NCBI GenBank assembly: GCA_003116995.1
Contig: BDSL01000054.1
Location: 496,001 to 560,000, forward strand
Source of the DNA: Yamagishiella unicocca
Taxonomy: Eukaryota; Chlorophyta; Chlorophyceae; Chlamydomonadales; Volvocaceae
Direction of reading: 5' to 3'
DNA: 64,000 bases
Part shown: one piece after another, positions 13,701 to 24,872 of the stretch
Position numbering within the stretch: the stretch's first letter is position 1
How the letters are laid out: each line of letters starts with the position of its first letter
Translations under genes and position numbers: made by a program
Notes under the pieces: model-generated
Seen by the model: only the letters and a program-made list of their open reading frames with translations
Database searches by the model: none
What the model was told of the DNA's origin: nothing

Positions 13701-16008
13701 GGCGCCGAGTCCAGCTGCGCAGTCGCCTCACAGACGGCCTGCGTCAGCACCTCCGCCAGCAGCCGACGGTGCTCAGCAGAGGCTGCGCCGCCATCCGTCC
13801 CTTGCGCTGCTACGTCCCCGGAGGCTGTAGCCCCCCCGCGAGGGCGTTTCGCGCGACCACCGCCGCTGCCGCCGCCGCTGCCGCCGCCGCCGGCGCCGCT
13901 GCTGCTGCTGCTGGGTTCCGGCGCGGCGATCAGCGCGCATCGCAGCAGCAGCCTCACGCCCGTGGGCCCACCGCCGGGGTCACGGTCAAAGGCCACCAGA
14001 AGCGCCTCCGACAGCAATGCGCCCAGGTTGGCTGTAGCACTGCCGGCGGCTCCTGCCGAGGCGAGGGAGCTGCCGTCGCCGCCGCCGGGCGCTGCTGCTG
14101 CTGCCATTAATCCGGCCCGCTTGGATGCTACTGCCACCGCGGGGCCCCTGGCCGCAGCTACCAGTTCCAGGAGCAGCTGCCGGAGGCTATAGCCGCAATG
14201 CGCTCGGGCGCCGCAGACTGTGAGCTCAACGCCGCCGCTGCAGCCGCTGCCACCGGCGTTTGGTGGCTGCTGCGAGGGGGCGGCATCCGGGCAGCCCTGC
14301 CACACCGCGCTGCACAGCAGCCCTGCGCAACAACATGCAAACGACACGGTACTTCCCAAACGTTGGTGCTAGCGACACGGACAGCAAACGACACGGTACT
14401 TCCCAAATATTGTTGCTTGGCGCGGTGGGAGTTTGCGAGCCAGCCATCCGTGAGCCACCAGGTGGGGGCGGCGGACCGGGTCGCAGCGGAAATTCAAGAC
14501 AGCAAAGCCAGTGACCCTTAGCAAGAGTCACCCTTAGTAAGCGCAAAACCCACATTTAGTGCTGATGTACTGGTGTACTGCTGCCGTACACCGGCCCACC
14601 TCACCCGCCATGTGCTCGCGGACTGGTGTGTACGCCTCACGCACCGCCGCGGGCGGCTTTGCGGGCAGCCGGGGGCCCCACAGCAGCAGGACGTTGGCCA
14701 GGAGCTGTCGCGCCAGCGGGCAGGTGCAAGGCGGGAGGGCGGCGCGACGCGTGGCATGGGGAAGTTAAACGGACGCGGGCGGGAGCAGGGGCCTAGTGCA
14801 GCCGCCGGCGTCGCCTGTTCCGTCGTCCACCCTTCCACACACAGGCACCTGCCGCCGGCGCCCACGCCCCGTCCCGCCCCGTCCCGCCCCGTCCCGCCCC
14901 CACCTGCACGACGGCCCTGGCCTCCACCGCCGATTCGAAAGCCATTCGCCGCACCCACACCAGCTGACCCACATCGTCCAGGCAGCTCGCGGCGTGGCGC
15001 AGCGCCTCAGCCCACGAATCGCTGCTGCCGGGACCGACAGGCCGCGTCAGGGGAGCGGCGGAGCAAGCTCGGCCGCCCCCGCCGCCGCCCCGTCGGGCGG
15101 CAGGCCCAGCGGAGCGGCGGCCCCGGGGTCCCCGGGCGGCTCCACTGACGGACGGTGCGGTGGCAGTAGCGGTACCAGTGGGGTCAACACTGGCTGCGGC
15201 GGCGACGGAGGCAGCCCCAGTGTCGCGCGAGGATGTGCCCGCCTGTGTGCACCCGGAGGATTAAGGAGGAGGAGGAGAACAGGAGGGTAGTCGGAGGTGG
15301 GTGGGGGGTGAGAGAGGGCTTTCCCTAGCTCTCTCCCTGGATTGCTGCAGGTCGTCGACGCGCACCCACCAGGATCATGAGCTGAGCCGCGAAGAAGCAC
15401 ACCACCTTGGCCCCCTCCCTGCAGCCGGCAGGGGCCTGCGCCCCGGCCCCTGCCTGCGCCTGGACGCCAGCCGCCGGGTCCGGATCGCAGGGATCGTGGT
15501 GGTTGTGGTGGTTGTGACGATTTTGTCGTCCGTCCGAGTTCCCAGGATCTTGACCCAGATCGCTGCTGCCGCCGAGGGCCGGCACCATGCCGCCGCGCTC
15601 ATGGCGCTGCTGCTGAGCCGATACCGCGAGACGCGAGCGAAGCTCACGCAGCAGGCGCGACGCTGCGGAGACCAGCTTAGCATTGCCTGGTGCGTCCCGC
15701 ACCGCACACCAGAGCTTGTGGGTCGCGGCGATGGGAAGGGTCTGCAACCAAGGCGCGCTGGCAGCTGCGACGTTTGAAGGCTGCTGCAATTCGTGCAGCT
15801 GAGCGCGCTGGCGGCAATTTCCTGGCACGGCGGATTCCCTGAGCCAGCTGTTGATGGTGGCGAGGACTTCATCGTTGCGGTCGGGGGACCCATTTTCGGG
15901 GGGCCCGTCCTCGGCATCAAGCGTGAAGAACCTCGCGGAGCGACTGCAGCCGCTGGCGAGGTCATCCAAGGCGGAAAAAGGATAGAATGGTCGGCCGTCT
16001 GCGAACAT
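4770..16008 (-). CDS. very large multi-exon protein (about 2,430 aa), unidentified, probably helical-repeat
   Basis: Function not recognised. Exons that keep phase across GT-AG introns are 15370-16008, 14904-15242, 14605-14704, 13679-14322, 13219-13426, 12625-12899, 12350-12525, 11952-12213, 11690-11821, 10733-11495, 10627-10684, 9485-10416, 8106-8918, 7932-8060, 7099-7705, 6285-6862, 5304-5645 and 4770-5051. One small exon near 10530-10603 is probably missing, because phase breaks between 10627 and 10416. The start ATG at 16008 has an in-frame TGA just upstream. Leu/Ala-rich helical stretches (for example at 7500-7700, 12650-12899 and 13300-13426) alternate with Gly/Ala/Ser/Pro tracts and an acidic run near 7270-7330, as in alpha-solenoid (HEAT/ARM-like) scaffolds. 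The C-terminus is short and strongly basic (RKRRKTRKED), suggesting a nuclear or nucleolar protein. No catalytic motif is visible. Confidence is high that this is a gene and low on its role. Confidence 0.75.
5965..6240. repeat. 12-bp-based minisatellite inside an intron
   Basis: About 270 bases made of CAGATCACCTCC and CAGGTCGCCTCC units in an irregular order, between the exons ending at 6285 and 5645 of the large minus-strand gene. It is open in several frames, but the flanking exons phase correctly without it, so it is intronic. Confidence 0.85.
9040..9130. repeat. GGTTGGTTGGTCGGGT-type simple repeat in an intron
   Basis: Degenerate GGTTGG/GGTGGT array in the intron between exons 9485-10416 and 8106-8918 of the large gene. 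Confidence 0.8.
11889..11951. repeat. GTAGGTAC/GTAG simple repeat at a splice donor
   Basis: Array of GTAC, GTAT and GTAG units directly beside the donor of exon 11952-12213 of the large minus-strand gene. On the minus strand it reads as repeated CTAC/GTAC, so several alternative donors lie within about 60 bases. Confidence 0.7.
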
Positions 16009-17139
16009 TCCTCCTGATCACCTGAAAGGCGCCTATGACAAGGGCCGTCTCGCGTTATAGGGACCCGGGCGATGCGGTCATCCTTGGGCGATGCAACGTC
16101 CGTTAATCGTTGGCCTGGCACGGGCAGCAAAATAAGTTCCCTGCACCACAAATCTACACCCATGACGATGTTACGTTTGCAGTATTAAGTTTGTTGATTT
16201 ACTACATAGTAGGCAGTATCAGGCGTGATTGTAAGAGTTTCCCGCGCAAACGGCCACCATGCATTTCGTTATTCCCGGCGCGCTTGCTTCCCGGATAGCA
16301 GCCAGCCCAATAATCGAGGCATAGATTTCCCAATGAGATAACTGCCAAGAGTAGTGGAGGGTACACTCGCTGTTGAGCAATGAGAGTTGTAGGCTGCGTA
16401 CCGGTAATTGCGGAGTGCGTTTGCGATACGTCGTTCTTCGCCGTTCATCTGCGAAACAGTGCGACGTCAACGCTAACTGTGGTGTCGGAGGCGTGCCTTC
16501 TATATGGTTAGCGATGACGACGGCCGGCAATATGTCATTTGTCCAGGCGCGGGAAGACCCCGATGCCGTTTGCCAACGTCTGCCGCTTGCTTTCGTACGT
16601 ACTCGTCGCTGCCACATAGACGGATGTGGTATATGTAGCGACCGCAGCAGCCAGCTGGTGGCAGGACCAGGCCGACCATTGTCTGCATGGGCACCATTCA
16701 TGTGCAGCCCCTCAGCGGTTCCGGTGAGCCGCATAAACTGGAAGTAGCCACCCCAGCGAAGGCATGCACGGAATCGCTCGACAGCAATTGCATATGGCGG
16801 CAATGCTGCTCATCTCACCCGCGCGTATGGGGCATCTCACCACGGCTGACACCGCTCCACACCAACAGCACCGCCTGGCACCACCGTCGAAGAGCATCAA
16901 CGTGATGCCCGCGCTGGCTTCGTCCATCGGATGGACATGAGGATACAGGTGGGGCTTATACTCTCGCCAGGGATCGCAGCGGTGCTCTAGTCTTAAAAGG
17001 CGGGCCTGGACTGCGACCGCCCGCGGCCCCAGGTGCACCTGGTGTACCAACTTTTAGTGGAACATGGGTCACTCACACGCTACAGGTACTACCAATTCAG
17101 TGCGTGTTTGATTCAACTGGTAACGTCTTCCGACAAGGT
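16009..17139. other. upstream region of the large gene; possible decayed coding DNA
   Basis: No gene I can name. On the minus strand two stretches (about 16712-17050 and 16219-16803) have amino-acid composition that could be coding, but they are in different frames and have no recognisable domain. They could be upstream exons of another gene or an old mobile-element ORF. Promoter sequence for the long minus-strand gene should lie near 16009-16200. Confidence 0.3.
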
Positions 17140-17665
17140 TTAGTTCATTAAGCCGAATGCGAGTATTACAAGGGAGCCAGAATGGCTGCAAGCCGGAAGC
17201 GCAACCAGGCGGGCCAGACCACGGCACAGATCACCGGGCAAGAGCCCGCCCTCACCGGCCGGGAAGGGGCAAAAGCCAAAGACAGCCAAAACACGAAGAC
17301 ACGGAGAAGGCAGCACGCACAACTCAAAGCACGGGGAGGAACAGAAGCGTGTCCAGAAAACACGAACCACCTGCACCAAGCCGGCAGCTAGACGCGAGCA
17401 GGAGCGCGACCCGGCAGAACGGGGGTCCCAGGCCCCACGACCCCAAAACACCCACAAAACCGCAGGCCACTGTAACGGGATTTTGTACAGACGAGCCATA
17501 TAAACCTACCGCAGATGCCATAAACTGTTCGTATATTGGCCGGAAGAACAGCACAGACGACACGCATTGCCACATGGTCGAATAAAGGACGCACGGAGAC
17601 CCCTACTAGGCAAAAATACGAACGAGCGTCGGGACGCCACACGGAGGATGCTCGTTGTGCCATGA
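17140..17665 (-). repeat. dispersed repeat family R1, longest copy
   Basis: Shares long blocks with 22035-22285 (opposite orientation), 33405-33560 and 35411-35612. Conserved landmarks are CTCATTAAGCAGAATGCGAG-like sequence at one end and ATGGTCGAATAAAGGACGCA near 17575-17600. The blocks occur without their neighbours at the other sites, as expected of solo-LTR or truncated transposon fragments. It has no ORF of its own that I trust. Confidence 0.7.
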
Positions 17666-17969
17666 CCTGCTACAAATCGCCGAGCCCGTATGTCGCGACA
17701 CAGTCCTGGCAATGGCAATCCTCGTATGCAGGCAACAGACTCCCCCCCAGCTGAGACACTAGGTCGAGGATGAACACACTCTACCCCAAGCTGAGTAAGC
17801 CCGCATATACAACAGCACGAACTAACTACTCAGGTGAGGATCCATGGGTCACTAGGCCCTAAGCCCACCTTCAACAGCTGCTCTCGCAACGCCTTGGTAC
17901 GGAATACGACCGGCCACAGGCAGCATCAGCCCATCCGCCCGCGCGGTAGAGCCAGCCGGCCCGCCAAAC

Positions 17970-18569
17970 TCAAAGACCGGATTGGTGGCGCATCCGTAAC
18001 GTATCCCCCGGGGACACGAAACGCGACAACCGGCGCAAAACAGACGGCCAAAGGCAAGCGATATCCAGGACTGCGAACCATGGCGACACCACGATAGCAT
18101 CAAAGTGCCAGACATCACGCACACGACGATAAAACCCAGGCTGTAATGCATCTTCGTGATGCTCAGCCACACACGCCGCAGAAATATCATTCCGCAGGAC
18201 ACTGAAGCCCGCACTGCTCAGCACCTTGGCAATACTGCCCGTGCCGCTCCAGGGATCCAAGACCCCATTGCACTGCCCAAGATCCACGCAACGCAGCAGT
18301 GGCTCTATCTCGCACACAAGCGTCTCCACACACTCAGGGTGGCCAGCATTCGGCTGTCCCTCCCGCTGCAGAAACAATGAACCTCCGGGCACACGATTCA
18401 CCAACCGCCCCACGTGGGCAGTGGATGGCTCAGCCCCAGGCATCAGCCAGCGCAACGCCGCGGTGACTCCCACGGCGTCCTTAAGCGCCCACGTGTTGGG
18501 CAGCTCCAAAGCAACGACCGCAAGTGCAGAGCGCCGGCCGCCGCACCGCTTGGCTTCCATCCCCTTCAC
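17970..18569 (-). pseudogene. methyltransferase-like ORF fragment, probably from a retroelement
   Basis: A 199-codon open frame. Its middle reads VLDPWSGTGSIAKVLSSAGF, which resembles motif I (DPxxGxG) of class I SAM-dependent DNA methyltransferases. It is followed by a ND dipeptide where an acidic SAM-binding residue is expected, then IVVSPWF in place of the catalytic (D/N)PP(Y/F) motif. The Pro-Trp instead of Pro-Pro suggests loss of catalysis. Related domains occur in mobile elements of green algae. The frame starts abruptly and the sequence upstream on the same strand (18576-20025) is frameshifted, so I treat it as a decayed element and not a host gene. It is a different type from the Dam-like domain of the gypsy element at 45893. 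Confidence 0.5.
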
Positions 18570-18575
18570 CTCCTT

Positions 18576-20025
18576 CTAATCGTTACAACAACCTCCTTCT
18601 CCTCGCGCAGGCAACTTCGCAGTCCCCGCATCCACTCGCTCAACACTTCCATCATCATAACGCACCTCGAACGGCCTGCCGTCGGCCATATTGTTCAGAC
18701 AGCTGCTCAACCCGGTAATGAGCGCCCTCACTGTGGAGGGGACCAGCTTCGGCGCTGGTGGCTTCGGATCTGAATCATCATAAATAAAGGTGAGCTTGGG
18801 TATCATCCCAGGAGCTCTCCTCAGGACTGCGGCTCACAGGGCAACATGGTGGTCTCGTACCAGATGCAGCACAGTTTGCTGCAGCTCGGCCATGTCCCCT
18901 TGCGCCACTGTCATCGGGCCATCGGCTGGCCGCTCGCTGGTGTGGGGCAGTACGCCCCCCTCTGCTGTCAGCAGCATGCCAACAGCAGCGCTGAACCTCG
19001 GGACGCAGCGCGCATGGAACCTCGATGGGCATGCCCATCGAGTTTCCTCCAGCGCTCTCAAGCCACCAGCAAACTTGGGCGGATAGTTGCTTATGCTCAT
19101 GTTCTCCTCGTCGCACACCGCGCGTGCCCAGGGCACAAGCGTGGTTCGACGGATGGGCTCGGCTCCAGCACCCTCGACTAGAGGGTCTTCGGCACCCTCG
19201 GCTAGAGGGTCTTCGACACTCAGTCCCGGAGGGGGAGAGCCTTGACCTTGTTGCTCCCCTAAGAACCAGGCTGGGTCCTCAGAGGATCCAGGCTCGCCGA
19301 CATTGACATCATCGGCTCCTCCACTCGTTTCCACTCGGCCCCTCTTCACCCTCGCCCGGTCGGTCTGCCAGGTTGACTCGTCGTAGTCTAAACCAGGTTC
19401 TTGGACAGCTCCAGAGCCTTGCCGAAGTCCACCGTTGAGCCGTGATGCTCACATGTTTGAGTCTGCGACTGTGGGTTCGATTCCAGGCTCCCCCAACCAA
19501 CCCCGACATCGAGTCGGCTGGCCTCCTCGTAGTTCGATCTTGACCCAGCACCTTCATCGATAGCAGGTTGCCCACGTCAGCGTAGACTTCGAGGAGCTCC
19601 TGCTGAGCCCTGTCCGTGGGCCAGTTTGCATCGTCCGGCTGTGGCAGCACTGGGCCCGCCGCTAGGCGGGGCGCCCCATTCTCATCTCCTGGCCATTCGA
19701 ACGCGGGCGACCTCTTAGGCGCTTCACTTAGCGACCTGGCTGAGTCTGAGCCTGCCTCCAGCGAGGCCAGACGGGCAGAATCAAGATGCGATCGGGCTCC
19801 TCGGCCAGCACCTTCTGCAGCGCCTGTCCCACCCTGTCGAACGGGGTTTGATGAAGAGTAGAGGGGAAGGTCTGTCCTCAGAGGGCGTCCAGTCCTGGCT
19901 GAAAGATTCGATCCCGACCGAACCGTGGTACCGAGGCCCCGAGCAAAAGCGACACGGTACCTTGGTGGTGTGCGATCCAACACCGCCGCCAGCAGCCTGG
20001 CGCCGGGTGCGGCCGGGAACCCCAC
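18576..20025 (-). pseudogene. decayed ORF upstream of the methyltransferase-like fragment
   Basis: Three consecutive minus-strand frames (19309-20025, 18834-19349 and 18576-18806) together look like a broken protein: acidic and Pro/Gly-rich first, then a more ordered part ending near LVPSTVRALITGLSSCLNNM. No domain is recognised. Position just before the 17970-18569 frame on the same strand suggests that both come from one retroelement, perhaps its gag part. Frameshifts and a stop separate them. Confidence 0.35.
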
Positions 20026-20380
20026 TGTCTCGGGTACTGCATCGACCCCGGGGCTCCAGGGCCGGCCGGCCCAAGCCCGAGGCCTGCCGCTCCCATCTCT
20101 AGGCCCTGTTCCGGGCCGCTGCTCCTAGCCCCGGGTCTAGCTCCGGGCTCGCTGCTCCAATCGCTGGGCCCGCTCCGGGCCTGCTGGCCTCGGCTCGCGG
20201 CCAGTCCGGTCGTGGATCGCGTCTGGGGCCAGCGAGGCTGGCAGGCGGTCTCCGGCCGCGGGGTGGGGCGACCGTTGGCGTCAAACTACCACGGCCTACC
20301 TTGGGCGCATGACAGGGGCCGGAGCAGCTGTGGCTCATGGTGGGATAAGCCAAATCCGCGTACTCCCAGACCCGCACGGG

Positions 20381-20732
20381 TTAGCGAGGTAGTGAGGCCC
20401 TCCTGCCGCAGCCCGCAGTGGCTCGTGGGGGGAGATGTTCTGGTTGCTTACCCCTAGCCATGAAGGGATTAGCGAGGTAGTGAGGCCCTCCTGCCGCAGC
20501 CCGCAGTGGCTCGTGGGGGGAGCTGCTGTGCTTGCGTACCCCTAGCCACGAAGGGACTAGCGAGGTAGTGAGGCCCGCCCGCTGCAGCCCGCAGTGGCTC
20601 GTGGGGGGAGCTGCTGTGCTTGCGTACCCCTAGCCACGAAGGGACTAGCGAGGTAGTGAGGCCCGCCCGCTGCAGCCTGCAGTGGCTCGTGGGGGGAGCT
20701 GCTGTGCTTGCGTACCCCTAGCCACGAAGGGA
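20381..20732. repeat. 88-bp tandem repeat, four copies
   Basis: Units start at 20381, 20469, 20557 and 20645 with (T/C)TAGCGAGGTAGTGAGGCCC. The last three are closest to each other; the first has a divergent tail. No gene overlaps. Confidence 0.9.
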
Positions 20733-21067
20733 CTTGCTGGGGTAACGTTTGCCGATTCGTCCCGGTGTGCACGTACAACACCGTTCCTCTGACCCTAAGC
20801 GGAGGCCCTACAGTGACCAAACCGTTACACCGCACCGACCTGCATGACAGGTGCACCTCGGCGCACGCGGCGGGCCGGGTCGGAGGGGCCGGCCGTTGTC
20901 TGGTCGTAGCCTTCGTTGTCGTCCTGACCGTTCTCGACAATCTGCACGGGCGTGTTCAGCCACCGAGTTAGACCAATTTCTGTTAGGCCGAAGCCGGGCG
21001 TCCCTATATATGGTGTGACGAATCTGTCCGTTTTAGGTGGGCTTGAAAAAGCCCTGTTTGTGGTACA

Positions 21068-21162
21068 ACCACAAAAGGCATAGTCGCAACGCAAGCGTAC
21101 GAGTGTACGACGAGGCGGGCGCACGAGTGTGCGAGGTAGGACCAAGCACATGAACCCTGAAA
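21068..21162. repeat. 95-bp repeat, second copy at 42341-42433
   Basis: Starts ACCACAAAAGGCATAGTCGC and ends at TGAACCCTGAA; nearly identical to 42341-42433 in the same orientation. It marks a larger dispersed element shared by the two regions. Confidence 0.85.
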
Positions 21163-21500
21163 AGACGGGAACCGTCTTCTTCGTGAAGCAGATAATCGTG
21201 TATGTTATGTTCGGTTTAGTATGCGTGGATGGAAGGGCGTGTGGAGGATGGGATCACGTGCTGTCCTTGCCTTGATTGGCTTGGGTTGTCATTCTTGTCA
21301 GGGTCCACTGTGTTGGGCGAGTTGAGGTGTCAAGTGAATGGGGTGGCTTTCGGGGCGTCTGCTGGCTGCTAGCGCTGCCATCTCGTATGGTGCGGTGTTC
21401 TCTGGGTCTGGGTCTTCCCCCTTGGGTCTGGCCCGGCTTGCCTCTGTTGAGTCCAGGACATGCCCCCCCTTCTTGTCCTGGGTAAATCGGGCTTGAGTTC
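21160..21500. repeat. dispersed repeat shared with 23975-24110 and 24400-24760
   Basis: GTCTTCTTCGTGAAGCAG and GGATGGGATCACGTGCTGT occur in the same order at 21173-21260 and 23995-24095. The following part (TGTTGGGCGAG through CTTGCCTCTGTTGAGTCCAG) recurs in pieces at 24430-24740. Diverged copies of one non-coding element. Confidence 0.65.
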
Positions 21501-21554
21501 ACGTTACCATTTGATTTATTTGTTGCGTTGTGAGGTATCTAAGGTACATATGAT

Positions 21555-21885
21555 ACCGGTCCCCAGCCTGTATCGTGAGGCGCGGAGTACCAGCGTTGCG
21601 CATTCGCACGGTTTTCTCAGCTGGCGCTGTCTCGCATGGCCCCCCGTTTGCTACCTCACTTTTACAGCCAACCCAATTTGGTACCTGGACATGCTGCTAT
21701 TCCTCTTGCGTTGTAGGCCACTGTGAGTTGTGCTCGTGTGGCCCAAAATCTCTAAAAAACGCCCGTTAGAGGGATCCTTATGATAAGCATCTGCCAGGTG
21801 GCAATTCTGTCCGTTCGCGGCTGCTATTTCCCGGTCCATTTACGATCTTTTTGCGCGCAGCTTCCCAGCCCCCGCTGTAAATTTG
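21555..21885 (+). repeat. left arm of a long inverted repeat
   Basis: About 330 bases that recur as the reverse complement at 22762-23095 with clear divergence (landmarks GCGCGCAGCTTCCCAGCC and TAACGGGCGTTTTTT). The roughly 875-bp spacer holds an R1 copy and another repeat. Either two inverted copies of one element or terminal inverted repeats. Confidence 0.7.
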
Positions 21886-22034
21886 GGGTACTGGGGACTT
21901 TTATTGTGCTCCCGGCCGAGCGGAAATGCGGCTCGTCTCAGCTGTTTCTCCGGCCACTACTTTTCGGCATCGGCGGTAGAATGTACGGGCTCGGTGCTTG
22001 TATTGTACGATCCCGACCCATTGCACATACGATC

Positions 22035-22285
22035 TCGGCTTTTTTCAGCAGGGAATGGCATGACGAGCATCCTCCGCGCGGCTTCCCGACGCTCGCTTGT
22101 ATTTTTGCCTATTAGGGTCCGCCATTTTGCATTCGGCCATTTGGCTCTGCGTTCCGTGTGTGCTGCTCGTCCGACCCGTGTACATAGTGTTTATTCGGCA
22201 TCGGCGGTAGTTTTATACAGTCTCGGATGGGGAAAATCTCGCTACAATGGTCGGCTCCCCTGTAACACTCGCATTCTGCTTAATT
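22035..22285 (+). repeat. dispersed repeat family R1, inverted copy
   Basis: Reverse-complement relative of 17140-17665 over its left and right parts (GACGAGCATCCTCCG, CCCGACGCTCG, CACTCGCATTCTGCTTAA). It lies between the arms of the 21555/22762 inverted repeat. Confidence 0.65.
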
Positions 22286-22650
22286 ACATATGGCGTATGA
22301 ACTCCCCCCCAAAACAGTGCGAGGGGTGGCGCAAGGCAACGCAAGGACTGGGCCCACATGGGAACAAATCAATGTGAAGAAAGCAAATCTCAAGCAGGCG
22401 CGGTCTAAACAGGCGCAGTCACATATATAACGGGCGGGCGCTCGAGCAAACGGAGACTGGCCGACGTGCGGGCCTGTCGGGCGGTGCCCGCTCTCGCCCG
22501 CGTAGGAAAAAAAGGGGAAATTGCGCGGGAAGCGCGTGACGTACGCCCGCACGGTCCCAACCGCGATGATAGGCGGCGCTTGATGCATTTCCTACCTCCT
22601 GTTCCATCGGTCGGTCGGTCTTGACGTGGCCGCTCTGGAAGCGGCAAACT
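22283..22650. repeat. repeat shared with 42467-42815
   Basis: Begins TTACATATGGCGTATGAACT and runs through CGGTCGGTCGGTCTTGACGT. The two copies are nearly identical apart from small indels. No protein motif is visible. Confidence 0.85.
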
Positions 22651-22761
22651 CCGACGATGTAAGGGTTCTGTAAGGGTTCCGATGTAAGGGTTTGTTTCAG
22701 GCGCCAAATTAGGCCTGTTTCTGTAAGGGTTCGGATTAAAAGCCCACAGTACAGAAAACTT

Positions 22762-23095
22762 ACAGCGGGGGCGGCTGGGAAGCTGCGCGCAAAAAGATCG
22801 CAAAGTGACCAGGAAATAGCAGCCGCGAACGGACAGGATTGCCGCCGCCTGGCAAATGCTTATAGCAATGGATACACCTAACGGGCGTTTTTTGGAGCGA
22901 GCAGGCGGGCCGGACGAGCGCAACTCACAGTGGCCTACCTACAACGCAAGAGGAATAGCAGCATGTCCATGGTACCAACTTGCTTGGGTTGGCTATAAAC
23001 GTATGGTAGCAGAAGACGGGGGGCGATGTAAGACAGCGCGCGCCAGCTGAGAAAACCGCGCGAATGTGCTACATCCGCTGGCAGGCTGGGGACGA
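22762..23095 (-). repeat. right arm of a long inverted repeat
   Basis: Inverted partner of 21555-21885. Divergence between the arms argues against a recent origin. Confidence 0.7.
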
Positions 23096-23278
23096 CCTTG
23101 CTTAGATATATACCTCACAACGCAACACATGAAATGTTTTATACCAAGTATCCACGGTGTCCAGACAACTCGCAAGGGTGGGAACACGGCCCAAAAGGCT
23201 GGGAAGACGAAAAATGAATTTCTGTCTCACCAAAGTGCAGTACAGCCATTATTCGTCTCAAATGTGAACCCCGCCTAG

Positions 23279-23309
23279 CGCTACCCTAAAAACCTAAACC
23301 CTAAACCCT
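23279..23309. repeat. short interstitial telomere-like repeat
   Basis: AACCTAAACCCTAAACCCTG contains two full CCCTAAA-type units. A similar ACCCTAAACCCC lies near 32541. Too short to be a telomere, but of the TTTAGGG type found in plants and some volvocine algae. Confidence 0.5.
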
Positions 23310-24480
23310 GAATTTTGATTTCCGGAGAAAAGGTACTGTGAACGCGTTTGTAATTTTCATCTCATTCTGGCGATTTTCTGTCGCAACCTCAAATTATTTT
23401 CTGTCTCAAATGTGAACCCCGCCTAACACGGCCATCGGGCCATGCATGACGCAACCTACCGTGTTCACACCAACGAATAACGCCCGTGTTCCCAGCCGCC
23501 GGTCGAGTCGCTTACTGCTGGCCAGTCTGTATCGTAACAACTTCACAGTTCCGTATTCAGTTCATGATATCGATCTATCGGTACATTTCCGTTCCTTTAT
23601 TACATGGCTGATGGCTCTAATCCTCTATTTGGACCAACAACATGCGCTGGCGGGTAGGTACAAATCCCATTTCTGTCGTCGTTGGGTTTTTGCGCAGAAC
23701 GCTCCTCGTCGCCTTTTTCCATACGTCCAACGTGCTATGCATACAGCGTTGCCACCACTATCCTTAGCTGTTCTTCATGCACCTCCTTGCTTGGTGGGCC
23801 AAACCCTAAAACGTTCCTCATTGTACATATCCAAACTGGCGTGGAACTACCGCCCTGACCCCCCGCCCCCTGCCCTTAGGTAGGAAAGCGGTACACACTA
23901 CTGTACATTAATAATCGCAATTCCACCGCTACCTGTCGCATCAGCCTTTAAGGACAGTCGGTGAACATTCCACAATTCCTGAAAGACGGGTCGTCCGTCT
24001 TCTTCGTGAAGCAGGTGATCGTGTATGTTATTTTCGGTTAGATAGGTTGCTTGAGTGGATGGAAGGGCGGTGGAGGATGGGATCACGTGCTGTATGTCCT
24101 TGACTTAGTATGCATGTATGCATGCCCGGCGACGACAGTAGCATGCAGCGGTGCAGCGCCACCGGAAATGCCAGCATAATAGTAACGCCAGCATTATACT
24201 ACGCAATTCGTCGCATATGGCTGCTGGATGGGTGCGGGGAGCTTGGGCCATACATCCTTGCTTGCTTGTGGGGAACCACGCAGCTGTTTTGCATACGTAC
24301 GTCAGGCTCGAACTTGTCATTTGGTCCTGGGGCCTCTAGCGCTGGCTTCGTTGTCTTTTCCAGCGGTGGGCCTTGGCGTGCCCAGCAGGGGTACTTGGGT
24401 TGTCTTCCTTGTCGGGGTCCACTATTACTGTGTTGGGCGAGGGTGGTGCATGCGCGCGGGCATACAGGTAGATAGGGGTG
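23310..24480. other. repeat-derived intergenic DNA
   Basis: No gene supported. TTCTGTCTCAAATGTGAACCCCGCCTA-like sequence occurs at about 23250 and 23400, and 23975-24110 repeats 21160-21260. One 145-codon plus-strand frame (23446-23883) has no motif I know. Confidence 0.35.
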
Positions 24481-24486
24481 GGGGAG

Positions 24487-24872
24487 ACCCCCTCATCAGT
24501 TCCCCACGCACCCCCTTAACACACGCTACGTAGGGCTACACCCAGTGACACTACTATTATTTATTATCACTATTATGTTGGGCGAGGGGAGGTGTCTAGT
24601 GTTTCGGGTGGCTTTTGGGGCGTATGCTGGCTGCTAGCGCTTCGTATGGTACGGTCATTCCTGGGTCTTCCCCGCCCCACCCTTGGGTTTGGCCTGGCTT
24701 GCCTCTGTTAAGTCCAGGACATGGCCCCCCTTCTTTAGGGGGCTTCTGACACCTTTGCTTCCCACGGTGGTGCGGGCATACAGGGGGGGCACCCCCTCAG
24801 TTCCCCACCCCCTTAACACACGCTAAGCTAGGGCTACGCCCAGCGACACTATTATTATTATTATTATTATTA
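24487..24872. repeat. two copies of an (ATT)n-tailed element
   Basis: CCCCCTTAACACACGCTA followed by GGGCTAC(A/G)CCCAG(T/C)GACACTA(CT)ATTATT occurs at about 24510-24570 and 24810-24872. Related minus-strand sequence with the same CCCCCTTAA landmark and ATT tail lies at 30055-30115 and 30770-30845. The pattern (shared 3' end, simple-repeat tail, variable 5' extent) is typical of LINE or SINE 3' fragments. Confidence 0.7.

Noticed and set aside
19440..19510. A possible tRNA because of GGTTCGATTCC on the plus strand
   Set aside because: The T-stem and acceptor stem do not pair and no A-box is present at the right distance. At best it is a decayed tRNA-like piece or chance.
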